In this document: piece after piece, positions 33,707 to 41,562 of the stretch
How the letters are laid out: the number at the start of each line of letters is the position of its first letter
Numbering within the stretch: the first letter of the stretch is position 1
Source of the DNA: an uncultured Acidiferrobacteraceae bacterium
GTDB taxonomy: Bacteria; Pseudomonadota; Gammaproteobacteria; Arenicellales; UBA868
Length of the DNA: 41,777 nt
NCBI GenBank assembly: GCA_913062915.1
Contig: CAJXWH010000004.1
Location: 1-41,777, forward strand
Direction: 5' to 3'
The notes under the pieces: model-generated
Seen by the model: the letters and a program-made list of their open reading frames with translations, nothing else
What the model was told of the DNA's origin: nothing
The model's database searches: none
Translations under genes and position numbers: made by a program

Positions 33707-34552
33707 CTATGTGCTTTCGACTACGGTTTGTTGCTGGATGCCGAGGCCTTCGACACTGAGGCGAACCCTATCTCCGGCCTGCAAATAGATGGGTGGTTTC
33801 ATGCCTTGACCAACCCCAGGTGGTGTGCCGGTCGCAATGACATCTCCTGCTTGCAAACTCATACACTGGCTGAGGTAGGAAACAATTTTACTTACCGGAA
33901 AAATCATCGTACGGGTGTTGCCATCCTGATGGCGTTTATTATTGACTTCTAACCACAGATCTAGATTTTGCGGGTCAGGGACGTCGTCCCGGGTTACCAA
34001 CCAGGGGCCGATGGGCCCATAGGTATCGCCTGATTTCCCCTTAATCCATTGGCCACCTTGCTCCAGTTGCCATTGCCGTTCAGAGACGTCATTGACGATG
34101 CAATAGCCGGCAACATGATCGAGCGCGTCCTCTTCCGAAACATATTTGGTGTGCGCCCCCATAACGACGCCAAGCTCTACTTCCCAGTCGGTCTTGACCG
34201 ATCCGCGAATCAATTCGATGTCGTCATCGGGTCCCGAGATGGAACTGGTGGTTTTCATGAACACAATCGGTTCGGTCGGAATGGGCATACCGGTTTCTTT
34301 CGCATGATCGGAGTAATTAAGACCGATACAGACAAATTTACCAATCCGGCCGACACAAGGCCCAAGACGGGGATTGCCCTCAACGCGGGGGAGGTCGGTT
34401 GGATCTACCGATGCAATCTGCTCTAACTTACCTGCTTCGATGATCGCCGGGGAAATATCGTCTACTATGGATGACAAATCTCGAATGCCGCCTTGGTCAT
34501 CGAGCATGCCGGGCTTTTCAGCACCCACTTCTCCGTATCGCAGTAATTTCAT
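33707..34552 (-). CDS. Fumarylacetoacetase-family hydrolase (2,4-diketo-3-deoxy-acid hydrolase-like)
   Basis: A 281-residue FAH-family enzyme, the length of the ureidoglycolate lyase/diketo-acid hydrolase group. The FAH core begins GRIGKFVCIGLNYSDHAKE near residue 88, with metal ligands in DWEVELGVVMG (Glu-x-Glu) and VNDVSERQWQ (Asp). WIKGKSGDTYGPIGPWLVT and the C-terminal VIATGTPPGVGQGMKPP complete it. Members hydrolyse 2,4-diketo acids such as 2,4-diketo-3-deoxy-L-rhamnonate or -fuconate to pyruvate plus a hydroxy acid. The SDR genes nearby could make such diketo acids from 2-keto-3-deoxy acids. It is a single gene, convergent with the MFS gene and divergent from SDR 2. ATG at 34552. Confidence 0.87.
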   Translation of the reverse strand: MKLLRYGEVGAEKPGMLDDQGGIRDLSSIVDDISPAIIEAGKLEQIASVDPTDLPRVEGNPRLGPCVGRIGKFVCIGLNYSDHAKETGMPIPTEPIVFMKTTSSISGPDDDIELIRGSVKTDWEVELGVVMGAHTKYVSEEDALDHVAGYCIVNDVSERQWQLEQGGQWIKGKSGDTYGPIGPWLVTRDDVPDPQNLDLWLEVNNKRHQDGNTRTMIFPVSKIVSYLSQCMSLQAGDVIATGTPPGVGQGMKPPIYLQAGDRVRLSVEGLGIQQQTVVEST

Positions 34553-34904
34553 AACACTTCTCTCGCCCTGTGGTTATGTGGTTATAAGAAGACGGCGTGG
34601 TGGTTCGTTAGGCAAACTGCATCGATAATGACAGCCACGCGTCATTGCTATTGTATTCAATTACGCCGAAAACGGCGAATTGGATCGCTAAATAATTAGG
34701 CAATTCCTGAGTCCAATTTCAACTGAGTCGTAGTCTCCAGACCCGAACAGCGTTGACGCCTGGGGCCTGTAGTGCTCTTCTGGAGAACTGTTGGTTGAAT
34801 AGTGAACGTGACATAAGAGCTCCCTTGTGCCGAGTTCACCGACAATCAGGCGCAGTAAACTACAATCTTCGGTTGACAAACCATAGACGATAGAGAATCA
34901 GAAG
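34553..34904. promoter_or_regulatory. 352-base divergent region with a GC hairpin
   Basis: This region lies between the FAH-family gene (minus) and SDR 2 (plus). CGCCG-AAAA-CGGCG at 34664-34677 is a perfect five-base-stem hairpin flanked by AATT on both sides with one bulged A (34659-34681), a possible operator. TTGACA occurs at 34873-34878 upstream of SDR 2, but no well-spaced -10 follows before its ATG. A 63-residue minus-strand frame at 34688-34879 shows no family resemblance. Confidence 0.4.
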
Positions 34905-35657
34905 ATGAACCAGGAATTTTCAAATCAGGTGGCGTTGGTGACAGGGGGTTCGCGTGGGATTGGACGGGCCATTAGCGTCGCGCTCGGGCAGGCCGGGGCA
35001 AAAGTTGCCGTGAATTATGTACACGATGACGCAGCGGCGCGTTCAACGTTATCCGAGATCGAAGGCGCAGGCGGCAGCGGTGCAACCTACCAGGCAGATG
35101 TTGCAAATGAGGCAGCTGTCAAAAAAATGGTCATAGATATCGAGCGGACCCTTGGGCCGATAGAGACGCTAGTGACCAGCGCGGGTGTTGTGACTGCGCA
35201 GAATCACCGGGAGCTGACTTTTGAAAAGTATCGAGAAATGATGACAACGAATGTTGATGGGACATTCTTACCAATTGTGGCGGTTAAAGACGGGATGATA
35301 GAGCGAGGCGCCGGAAGTATCGTTTGCATTACATCGATTGCGGGATTACTCGCGCGGCCCAACATGATCTCATACAGTATCTCGAAAGCGGCGGTGATCG
35401 GATTGATTCGGAGTTTTGCTGCCGCCTTGGGACCCGAGGTCCGAGTAAACGGTGTGGCACCAGGACTCATTCAAACTGATATGACCCAGGGGATGGATCC
35501 GTCGTTAAAAACGGAGATGAAGGAAGAGGCGTTTCTAAAAAGGCTCGGAGTTCCCGAAGATATCTCGGAGGCGGTTCTGTTTTTGGTGTCTGACCGTGCG
35601 AGCTTTATTTCGGGCCAGACGTTTGTGGTCGACGGCGGGCGGGCGACTTTACCCTGA
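34905..35657 (+). CDS. Short-chain dehydrogenase/reductase (SDR) 2, FabG-like
   Basis: A 250-residue classical SDR. The N-terminal LVTGGSRGIGRAISVALG is a typical TGGSRGIG cofactor motif. The second strand ends VNYVHDDA, consistent with NADP or NAD. VTSAGV replaces NNAG; ITSIAGLL carries the catalytic Ser and YSISKAAVIG the Tyr-Lys pair. VNGVAPGLIQTDMTQG and ISGQTFVVDGG complete it. FabG itself is normally next to fab genes, which are absent, so a catabolic alcohol dehydrogenase is more likely. The EamA transporter gene follows after 22 bases, so the two are probably co-transcribed. The start ATG at 34905 has only a weak purine stretch upstream. Confidence 0.9.
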   Translation: MNQEFSNQVALVTGGSRGIGRAISVALGQAGAKVAVNYVHDDAAARSTLSEIEGAGGSGATYQADVANEAAVKKMVIDIERTLGPIETLVTSAGVVTAQNHRELTFEKYREMMTTNVDGTFLPIVAVKDGMIERGAGSIVCITSIAGLLARPNMISYSISKAAVIGLIRSFAAALGPEVRVNGVAPGLIQTDMTQGMDPSLKTEMKEEAFLKRLGVPEDISEAVLFLVSDRASFISGQTFVVDGGRATLP

Positions 35658-35679
35658 ATAACCCCGTGTTTTTAATGAT

Positions 35680-36594
35680 TTGAGTCTTCCTCGACGCCAG
35701 ACCGGAACTGCATTGCCACTGCAGGCGGTTCTAGTCAGCATTGTTATGCACTCATTTTGGGGCGGCAATCCCGTGGCTGTTAAGTTTGGCCTGCTTGTTT
35801 TTCCTCCCATGTGGAGCGCCTTCATTCGCTTTGTTATCGGAATAATTTGTATTGCCGCCTGGGCTGCGTTTCGTGGAATTCCGATGTGGCCGAAGAAGGG
35901 GGAGTGGCGTCTGTTGATTCTGCTCGGAGTCCTGTTTGTAATACAGATGGGCACCTTGAATATCGGATTCGACCTTACCAAGGGTTCCATCGCTGCGATT
36001 CTAATTTCTACCAATCCGTTGTTTGCAGCCTTCGCCGCTCACTTCGTGATCGTTGGCGATCGCTTGAGTGTTCGTAAGATCGCGGGACTCATTATTGCGT
36101 TTGGTGGCGTCGCTATAGTACTGCTGGGCGGTGTCAGCCTTGAAAGCCTGAACCCCATCGGGTTGGGTGGTGTGGTGGTGCTCCTGAGTTCAGCTCTACT
36201 GGGGATGCGACTGGTGTTCATGGCTCGGGTGCAGCAGGAGATTTCCGGTGTACGTGTGGTGCTCTGGCAGATGATCGTGTCGTTGCCGCTCTTCGCTTTC
36301 GCCGGTGCAGCATTCGAGACCATTCGATGGGAAAACTTGGCTTTTGCGCCGATCGCCGGGTTACTTTACCAGGGGGTCGTGATCGCTGGGTTAGGTTTCA
36401 TGGTGATCTCCTATTTATTAAGCCGTTATACGCCGAGCGTGATTACAAGTTTCAACTTTGTGTCTCCCATCTCGGGCGTGTTGCTGAGTGCCCTCTTGTT
36501 GGGTGACGAAATCACCCCCGCTATTCTTTGGGGTGTTGTATTTGTCGGTGCCGGGCTTTACTTTGTCTCTCGACCCAAAGCGATTCGAACTTGA
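35680..36594 (+). CDS. EamA/DMT-family transporter
   Basis: A 304-residue membrane protein with about ten predicted helices in two EamA repeats: repeat 1 from SIVMHSFWGGNPVAVKFGLL through LTKGSIAAILISTNPLFAAF, and repeat 2 from ALLGMRLVFMARVQ through TPSVITSFNFVSPISGVLLS. Members export or import amino acids, metabolites or drugs; the substrate is unknown. The start is uncertain: no ATG precedes the first helix, and I use TTG at 35680, preceded by a stop in frame at 35659. A second TTG lies at 35713. It follows SDR 2 closely and precedes the EthD-like gene by 169 bases. Confidence 0.8.
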   Translation: MSLPRRQTGTALPLQAVLVSIVMHSFWGGNPVAVKFGLLVFPPMWSAFIRFVIGIICIAAWAAFRGIPMWPKKGEWRLLILLGVLFVIQMGTLNIGFDLTKGSIAAILISTNPLFAAFAAHFVIVGDRLSVRKIAGLIIAFGGVAIVLLGGVSLESLNPIGLGGVVVLLSSALLGMRLVFMARVQQEISGVRVVLWQMIVSLPLFAFAGAAFETIRWENLAFAPIAGLLYQGVVIAGLGFMVISYLLSRYTPSVITSFNFVSPISGVLLSALLLGDEITPAILWGVVFVGAGLYFVSRPKAIRT

Positions 36595-36763
36595 GATCCG
36601 CGTTCAAAGGTTTGTTGGGCTCGAGGCGGGTGGAACGCTTAGCACCTTTCCCGGCTGACGGGTGCGGCACAGCACACATATACCGGCAGTCGTATGATCA
36701 TGATCTCGCAATAAATCCACTTGTGCCAATCAGTCAAACAACATTCTAGACAAGGAGGCTCCG

Positions 36764-37126
36764 ATGGCTATTAAGACTCACTATTTGTTCATCGCAAGCA
36801 TGGATGTGGATCCGGATAAGGAGGATCTATTCAATGAGGTGTACGATACAGAGCATATTCCGAATCTGTATGAAGTTCCGGGTCTGGTATCTGTCACTCG
36901 ACTGGTGAACCAACCCTTTACCATGGCGATTGGTGGTGAGTTGCGCTCGGTCGAGCCGGGTAGCGAACCCCGATATAGTGCCGTCTACGAGATTGAAAGC
37001 CCGGAAGTCATTGCCAGTCCAGAATGGGCGAAGGCAGTGGAGAAAGGCCGTTGGCCCACCGAGGTTCGCCCCTATACACGAAACCGCCAACATCGGTTAC
37101 AGAAGGTGCTCAAAGCGGCAAAGTAG
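36764..37126 (+). CDS. EthD/dimeric alpha-beta barrel-like small protein
   Basis: A 120-residue protein with a ferredoxin-like dimeric alpha/beta-barrel look. LFIASMDVDPDKEDLFNEVY and DTEHIPNLYEVPGLVSVTR form the first beta-alpha-beta unit, with the W/Y-x-x-x-H pattern (YDTEHIP) seen in EthD-type proteins; YSAVYEIESPEVIASPEWAK forms the second. Such proteins act as small decyclases, monooxygenase-like enzymes or stress helpers; the function is unknown here. AAGGAGG at 36752-36758 with a five-base spacer supports ATG at 36764. The strong ribosome site suggests high expression. The upstream EamA gene is 169 bases away, so it may have its own promoter. Confidence 0.75.
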   Translation: MAIKTHYLFIASMDVDPDKEDLFNEVYDTEHIPNLYEVPGLVSVTRLVNQPFTMAIGGELRSVEPGSEPRYSAVYEIESPEVIASPEWAKAVEKGRWPTEVRPYTRNRQHRLQKVLKAAK

Positions 37127-37175
37127 GGCAGGGTGCTGCGCTGAGTCAGTCAGGGTGACGCAGAAGTTAATCCAT

Positions 37176-37922
37176 TTATACGACGCCGGCGCCTCCATCC
37201 ATCGGTAGAATCGCGCCCGTCACCTGGCGTGACTCGTCAGATGCGAGGTATACGGCGAGAGGTGCGACCTCTTCCGGTTGGCTCGGGCCGAGTGGGGTCT
37301 TCGCTCGTATGGGGTCATCATCGGAGAGCAGCTGACGCACCCGGTCGGTCAGGATGACCCCGGGTGAAATTGCGTTGACTCGAATATTGGCATGCGCCCA
37401 TTGCAGGGCAAGCGCACGGGTCAGCGCGGTTATACCTCCTTTTGCAGACGTGTAGGCATCGGCGCCCGCGGTACCTATGAGGGCTCGGATGGAGGCCGTG
37501 TTAATGACGGATCCACCACCCGATGCAACCAAATGTGGGATTCCATACCGGCAGCCGAGCACTGTTCCGAAGAGGTTCAGCCGGATCGCGTGCCAGAATT
37601 CCTCGAGTTCAATTTCGGTGATCCGCCCGTCATTCGAAGTGGCGCCACCGGCATTGTTGTAGATCACATCCAAGCCGTCGAAAGCTTTGATTGAGCGCTC
37701 GAAAGCGGTTTGCATGGCCTCGGGATCGCCTACGTCAGTATGGATCGGCAGGGCTTCGCCTCCGGTACTGCGGATTTCCTCGGCCAGTCCGTTGTTTTCC
37801 TCCAACTTAATGTCACACAGTGTCAGCCGGGCACCTTCCTTGGCAAATAACTTGGCCGCGGCGCGACCAATGCCGCTCGCGGATCCCGTGATCAGCGCTC
37901 GTTTGCCCTCCAATCTGCCCAT
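37176..37922 (-). CDS. Short-chain dehydrogenase/reductase (SDR) 3
   Basis: A 248-residue classical SDR. ALITGSASGIGRAAAKLFA is the cofactor motif, and TLCDIKLEE ends the second strand with an Asp that favours NAD. VIYNNAGG, INTASIRALIG (catalytic Ser) and YTSAKGGITALTR (Tyr-Lys) follow, then VNAISPGVILTDRVRQ and VTGAILPMDGG. The ATG at 37922 has CGGAG five bases upstream and is preferred over a GTG two codons earlier. It is a single gene, convergent with the EthD-like gene and divergent from the VOC gene. Together with the FAH-family gene it could provide a 2-keto-3-deoxy-acid to diketo-acid oxidation step (inferred). Confidence 0.9.
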   Translation of the reverse strand: MGRLEGKRALITGSASGIGRAAAKLFAKEGARLTLCDIKLEENNGLAEEIRSTGGEALPIHTDVGDPEAMQTAFERSIKAFDGLDVIYNNAGGATSNDGRITEIELEEFWHAIRLNLFGTVLGCRYGIPHLVASGGGSVINTASIRALIGTAGADAYTSAKGGITALTRALALQWAHANIRVNAISPGVILTDRVRQLLSDDDPIRAKTPLGPSQPEEVAPLAVYLASDESRQVTGAILPMDGGAGVV

Positions 37923-38123
37923 CGTCACTCCGTTATCTGCTTTGACGCGTGGTCAGTATACAAAACGTTCAGCGGGAGAGAACGTAAACAGGATCGGCGA
38001 CAATTTTTCAATCGCTGTCTAGATCGGTATTTGTGATCCATTTTTCTTGTTATCAAACGTTAGTTTGGACGGGTGGTCGGGATTAGAATTGTCCAGACTC
38101 TAGTAACGATAAGGAGGCGTCTC

Positions 38124-38582
38124 ATGCCGGATTTCAATGTTCTTGCAACCAACCATACCAGCTTTACGGTCTCTAATTTGGATCGAACTGTTGCTTTCTT
38201 TAAAGATGCCTTAGGTTTTGAGGTCACTTCAAAGGCGCCCCGGGATCCCGCGCTTATCGAGCGCATCACCGGCGTTGAGGGTGCCAGTGTAATGATTGCC
38301 TATGTGCGAGGTCCGGGGCACAGCTTGGAATTGATTGAGTATGTGGGACCGAACGACCGCTCGGCGGTTTATCCTAGACCGTGTGACGTCGGATTCGCCC
38401 ATGTTGCGTATGATGTAGATGATATCGATGCAGCCATTGGGGCATCATCTGAGCATAATGTTAAACCGATCGGACCGGTTACCGTTATCGATCAAGGCCC
38501 CAACCAGGGGAGCAAGGTGGCGTACCTTCGCGACCTTGATGGCATCACGATCGAATTTATCCAAAAGGCTGATGGCTCCTGA
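38124..38582 (+). CDS. VOC/glyoxalase-family protein
   Basis: A 152-residue vicinal oxygen chelate protein made of two beta-alpha-beta-beta-beta modules. Likely metal ligands are the His of ATNHTSFTVSNLDRTVAFF, the Glu of GHSLELIEYVGP, the His of GFAHVAYDVDDID and the Glu of GITIEFIQ, the usual His-Glu-His-Glu set. Members include glyoxalase I, methylmalonyl-CoA epimerase and ring-cleaving dioxygenases; this one is most like a glyoxalase/lactoylglutathione-lyase-like protein, perhaps clearing reactive aldehydes. The ATG at 38124 follows AAGGAGG (38111-38117) by six bases, which fixes the start although the frame opens earlier at 38073. It precedes the uronate-dehydrogenase-like gene by 108 bases. 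Confidence 0.85.
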   Translation: MPDFNVLATNHTSFTVSNLDRTVAFFKDALGFEVTSKAPRDPALIERITGVEGASVMIAYVRGPGHSLELIEYVGPNDRSAVYPRPCDVGFAHVAYDVDDIDAAIGASSEHNVKPIGPVTVIDQGPNQGSKVAYLRDLDGITIEFIQKADGS

Positions 38583-38612
38583 TTCGAATGACGCTAGGGC
38601 TGCAGACAATTG

Positions 38613-38629
38613 TTGCGCCTTTTGCGCAA
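38613..38629. repeat. Hairpin TTGCGC-CTTTT-GCGCAA
   Basis: A perfect six-base inverted repeat with a five-base loop lies between the VOC gene and the uronate-dehydrogenase-like gene. No T-run follows it, so it is more likely an operator or transcript-processing hairpin than an intrinsic terminator. Confidence 0.4.
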
Positions 38630-38690
38630 TGCGTTGGAAGGCGGTAGGCTGGGCTCGCCCTTCAGCTGTCCAAAATGAACAGGAGAGAAC

Positions 38691-39557
38691 ATGACGAAAA
38701 GAACGATCGTAGTCACGGGTGCCTGCGGGTACATCGCGCAACGCATGTGGCCGGAACTCAGTGAACTTTACGACCTGGTCGCTGTGGATGTCGGGGAGGT
38801 GACGGGGGATGGAACGAAGTTACGGGACGTGCGAGTTTGTGACCTGACAGATCCGGATCGCAGCCACTACCTGGAACATTTCACTGGCGCGGATGCTGTG
38901 CTTCACTGTGCTTTTGTGAGTGCCGCTGGCCTGGATGCCACAACCTGGCAGAACAATAGCGATCAAAAATTCCAGGCGGAATATGCCAATGTGGGGATGG
39001 CCTATAACGTTTACCGTGCCGCGCAGGAGGCTGGAGTGCGGCGTGTGGTCGTCGCCAGTTCCAATCACGCAGCGGATTATTTCGAGCGCTTGATCTGGTC
39101 GGAACGGCTGGAGTTCGTGACCCCAGAAATGGCCCCGTACACGGATAACTTTTACGGTTGGTCCAAGGTCGCCTATGAACAATTGGGCTTTGTCTTCGCA
39201 ACGGGTCAAGTAGAGGGTCGATCGCTCGAGGTTGTGCAACTGCGGATCGGTGGCCCCCGTGACGACGCAGACCTGGACAATGTGGCGCCCGGAGACCTGA
39301 AAAAAATGCACCGGGGGCTCGGCGCTTACTTGAGTCGTCGGGACCAAGTCCAATTGTTTGTTAAAAGTATTGAAGCGGAAGACATTGCTGATGCGAATGG
39401 GGTCCCATTCCAGATTTTCTACGGTGTCAGTGGAAATACCCACAACTTTTGGAGCATTGTGAATGCCCGTCGTGTGATTGGGTATCAGCCGCAGGACAAC
39501 AGCCAGATCAATTTTGCCGACCGGATTGCAGAAATTGCCCGTGAGGGGAAAAGGTGA
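38691..39557 (+). CDS. Uronate dehydrogenase-like extended SDR
   Basis: A 288-residue extended SDR. VVTGACGYIAQRMWPEL is the NAD motif and LVAVDVGEVTG carries the acidic residue for NAD. VVASSNHAADYF contains the Ser-Ser-Asn-His block and NFYGWSKVAYEQLGFVFA the Tyr-Lys pair; LRIGGPRDD, LSRRDQVQLFVKSIEAE and GVSGNTHNFWS are reminiscent of uronate dehydrogenase, which oxidises C1 of galacturonate or glucuronate to the aldarolactone. AGGAGAG precedes the ATG. The GTGA overlap with the following enolase-type gene couples their translation, so lactone formation and dehydration probably belong to one pathway, with the convergent amidohydrolase as lactonase. The substrate is inferred, not shown. Confidence 0.8.
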   Translation: MTKRTIVVTGACGYIAQRMWPELSELYDLVAVDVGEVTGDGTKLRDVRVCDLTDPDRSHYLEHFTGADAVLHCAFVSAAGLDATTWQNNSDQKFQAEYANVGMAYNVYRAAQEAGVRRVVVASSNHAADYFERLIWSERLEFVTPEMAPYTDNFYGWSKVAYEQLGFVFATGQVEGRSLEVVQLRIGGPRDDADLDNVAPGDLKKMHRGLGAYLSRRDQVQLFVKSIEAEDIADANGVPFQIFYGVSGNTHNFWSIVNARRVIGYQPQDNSQINFADRIAEIAREGKR

Positions 39558-40651
39558 AGATTGCCGAGATCGAGACGATTCCGCTTGCCATACCGTTCAC
39601 TCATGGCGGGAAGCCCGCGGGATGGGGTGGGAAGGCATGGACATCACTCAGTATCCTTCTGGTCAAGGTCACCACCGAGACGGGCTTGACCGGCTATGGG
39701 GAAGCGTTCAGTTATAACTGTCTTGGCCCAGTTCGGGCCGCTTTAGACGACATGGTGGTGCCCATCATCATCGGCCAGGAAGTTGACGACATCGGTGCTT
39801 TTCTTGGTGAGGTACAGCAAAAATTGCATCTGTTTGGGCGCTACGGCATTGTGATGTTTGCGTTGTCTGGCCTCGATATCGCGTTGTGGGACATCGCGGC
39901 GAAGAGCAAAAATATACCCCTTTGGCAACTGTTGGGCGAAAGGCAGCGGGATCGATTGCCCGCATACGCGAGCCTCTATCGGTACGGAGAGCCTGAGATT
40001 GTTGCAGAGCGTTGCAGTCAGGCGATCGGGGAAGGTTATGGCTGGATCAAATTGCACGAAACCGAGAACCGGGAAGTGGCCGCGGCTCGACAAACAGTCG
40101 GAGAAGGCTTCCCCATCATGCTCGATACCAATTGCCCTTGGGCAGAGGCCGAAGCACACGAGCGGGCCGCGTCTTTACGTCAGTACGGACTCTACTGGCT
40201 GGAAGAGCCCATATTTCCACCGGAGAACTTTAAAGCACTCGCAACCCTTCAGGAGAAATTCGATATTCCGATTGCTGCCGGGGAGAATGCCTGTACTTCG
40301 TTTGAATTCGAGAAGATGTTTGAAGTGAAGGCGGTTCGCTACGCCCAGCCCAGTGTCACCAAGGTGGGGGGCGTCACAGAACTCAGGAAGGTGGCATCGC
40401 AGTGTTCAGTTGCCGGCGTTCACTTGATGCCGCACTCGCCTTATTTTGGACCGGGATTTCTGGCGACTTTGCATCTTGCGGCGCTTGAGCCGGCGAACTG
40501 CATGATCGAGCGTTTTTACCTTACCCCAGAAGCGAGTCTTTACGGGAAGTGGATCGATCCAACTGCGGGTGCATTTGATCTCCCCGAGGGCCCAGGCCTT
40601 GGGCTGCTTCCCGATCCCGATGTCATTCGGGAATACCGAGTGGGGGTATAG
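39554..40651 (+). CDS. Enolase-superfamily acid-sugar dehydratase (KxH variant)
   Basis: A 365-residue mandelate racemase-type enzyme. It has K166-L-H168 in GWIKLHETE, D191-T-N193 in IMLDTNCPW, E217/E218 in WLEEPIFPPENF, E244 in AAGENACTSF and H294 in MPHSPYFGPGF. The Lys-x-His instead of Lys-x-Lys on the second strand sets it apart from the KxK paralogue at 29748-30914 and suggests a different proton-abstraction geometry. The start is a GTG at 39554 overlapping the dehydrogenase stop (GTGA), with GAGGGGAAAAG upstream. It would dehydrate an aldonate or aldarate made by the coupled dehydrogenase and a lactonase. The exact substrate is unknown. Confidence 0.85.
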   Translation: MKIAEIETIPLAIPFTHGGKPAGWGGKAWTSLSILLVKVTTETGLTGYGEAFSYNCLGPVRAALDDMVVPIIIGQEVDDIGAFLGEVQQKLHLFGRYGIVMFALSGLDIALWDIAAKSKNIPLWQLLGERQRDRLPAYASLYRYGEPEIVAERCSQAIGEGYGWIKLHETENREVAAARQTVGEGFPIMLDTNCPWAEAEAHERAASLRQYGLYWLEEPIFPPENFKALATLQEKFDIPIAAGENACTSFEFEKMFEVKAVRYAQPSVTKVGGVTELRKVASQCSVAGVHLMPHSPYFGPGFLATLHLAALEPANCMIERFYLTPEASLYGKWIDPTAGAFDLPEGPGLGLLPDPDVIREYRVGV

Positions 40652-40662
40652 AGGCGCCCTCC

Positions 40663-41559
40663 TTAGATACTCATTCGATAGTAGTCAACGGCGTTTGATC
40701 GAAAGAGTTTGTCACGGTCATCGCGGGAATAATCAGAAACGATCTCTTTGAATCCGCGATAGATGTCATTGAACGTTGCACACAGTCGATCCACCGGAAA
40801 GTTGCTCGCAAACATACATCGATTCACACCGAATATAGAAATCGTATCTCTCACCACGTTGCGATTAGATGCCACTGTCCAAGGTTGACCCGGTAGGCCT
40901 AACCCGGAGATCTTGACCGCGGTGTTGGGCTCCACTGCCAATAATTCCAGTGCGTCTCGCCATGGGGTGGGACCATCTCGATTCCGGTCACCAGGCAGGC
41001 CGGTGTGGTTCAAAATGATTGTGGTCTGCGGGAAATCTCGGGCCAGCTCGGCGGCCTGGTCTAGATGCCAGAACGGCACCTGGAGATCGAAAGAGAATTC
41101 GTAATTGGGCAGGCGGGCAAAACCGTCCCGCCATCTGGGGTCGTCCATCGAGCCGGCCCCGCCTCTTTTTGCGCCGTGGGCGGCGGGGGATGCAGCGGGT
41201 TTATGCCGTACGCCACGCACGTTGGGGCTGGCTGCATGGGCACGCAATACGTCTTCGATGTCCTCCCGCTCAAGCCGCGCCTGCGCCACGACGACGAGCG
41301 GGTGGCGGCACTCAGGGGCGATGGTGTCGAGCCAGCGGGTTTCAGCGACCGGATCACTCGGATCCCATTCGGCCTCGATGTGAACAGAACCGACGACGTC
41401 GTAACCGGCGCTGTCGCGATCATAATCTTCGGGCAGGTAGTTGTTACAGATCTCTCGGTAGTCGCCGTAGCGAAAAGCGATACGCGGGTCGTCACACAGC
41501 CACGGGTGATAATTTCGGGAAAGATCCCACAGATGCCGATGGGCGTCGACGATCTGCAC
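40663..41559 (-). CDS. Amidohydrolase-family lactonase-like protein
   Basis: A 298-residue amidohydrolase of the L-fuconolactonase/2-pyrone-4,6-dicarboxylate lactonase group (COG3618-type). H7-x-H9 lies in VDAHRHLWDLS, then NVRGVRHKP, IILNHTGLPGDR with the barrel His, and FASNFPVDRL at the last strand, where Asn replaces the metal Asp of SDWP-type members. The group hydrolyses sugar or pyrone lactones. It is convergent, 11 bases from the end of the enolase-type dehydratase gene, so it can supply the lactonase step between the uronate-dehydrogenase-like and dehydratase enzymes. The start is GTG at 41559, three bases after the stop of the small membrane-protein gene upstream. Confidence 0.84.
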   Translation of the reverse strand: MQIVDAHRHLWDLSRNYHPWLCDDPRIAFRYGDYREICNNYLPEDYDRDSAGYDVVGSVHIEAEWDPSDPVAETRWLDTIAPECRHPLVVVAQARLEREDIEDVLRAHAASPNVRGVRHKPAASPAAHGAKRGGAGSMDDPRWRDGFARLPNYEFSFDLQVPFWHLDQAAELARDFPQTTIILNHTGLPGDRNRDGPTPWRDALELLAVEPNTAVKISGLGLPGQPWTVASNRNVVRDTISIFGVNRCMFASNFPVDRLCATFNDIYRGFKEIVSDYSRDDRDKLFRSNAVDYYRMSI

Positions 41560-41562
41560 ACG

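Noticed and set aside
34688-34879. A 63-residue minus-strand frame in the 352-base divergent region
   Set aside because: Its composition looks non-coding, I see no ribosome site or family motif, and it would sit where the promoters of two genes are needed.
34873-34904. TTGACA as a sigma-70 -35 box for SDR 2
   Set aside because: No -10-like hexamer lies at 16-18 bases, and the transcript would start at or after the ATG. Left as a note only.
38820-39443. A 207-residue minus-strand frame inside the uronate-dehydrogenase-like gene
   Set aside because: It is antisense to a protein with a complete SDR motif set and a strong ribosome site. The reverse frame shows no domain.
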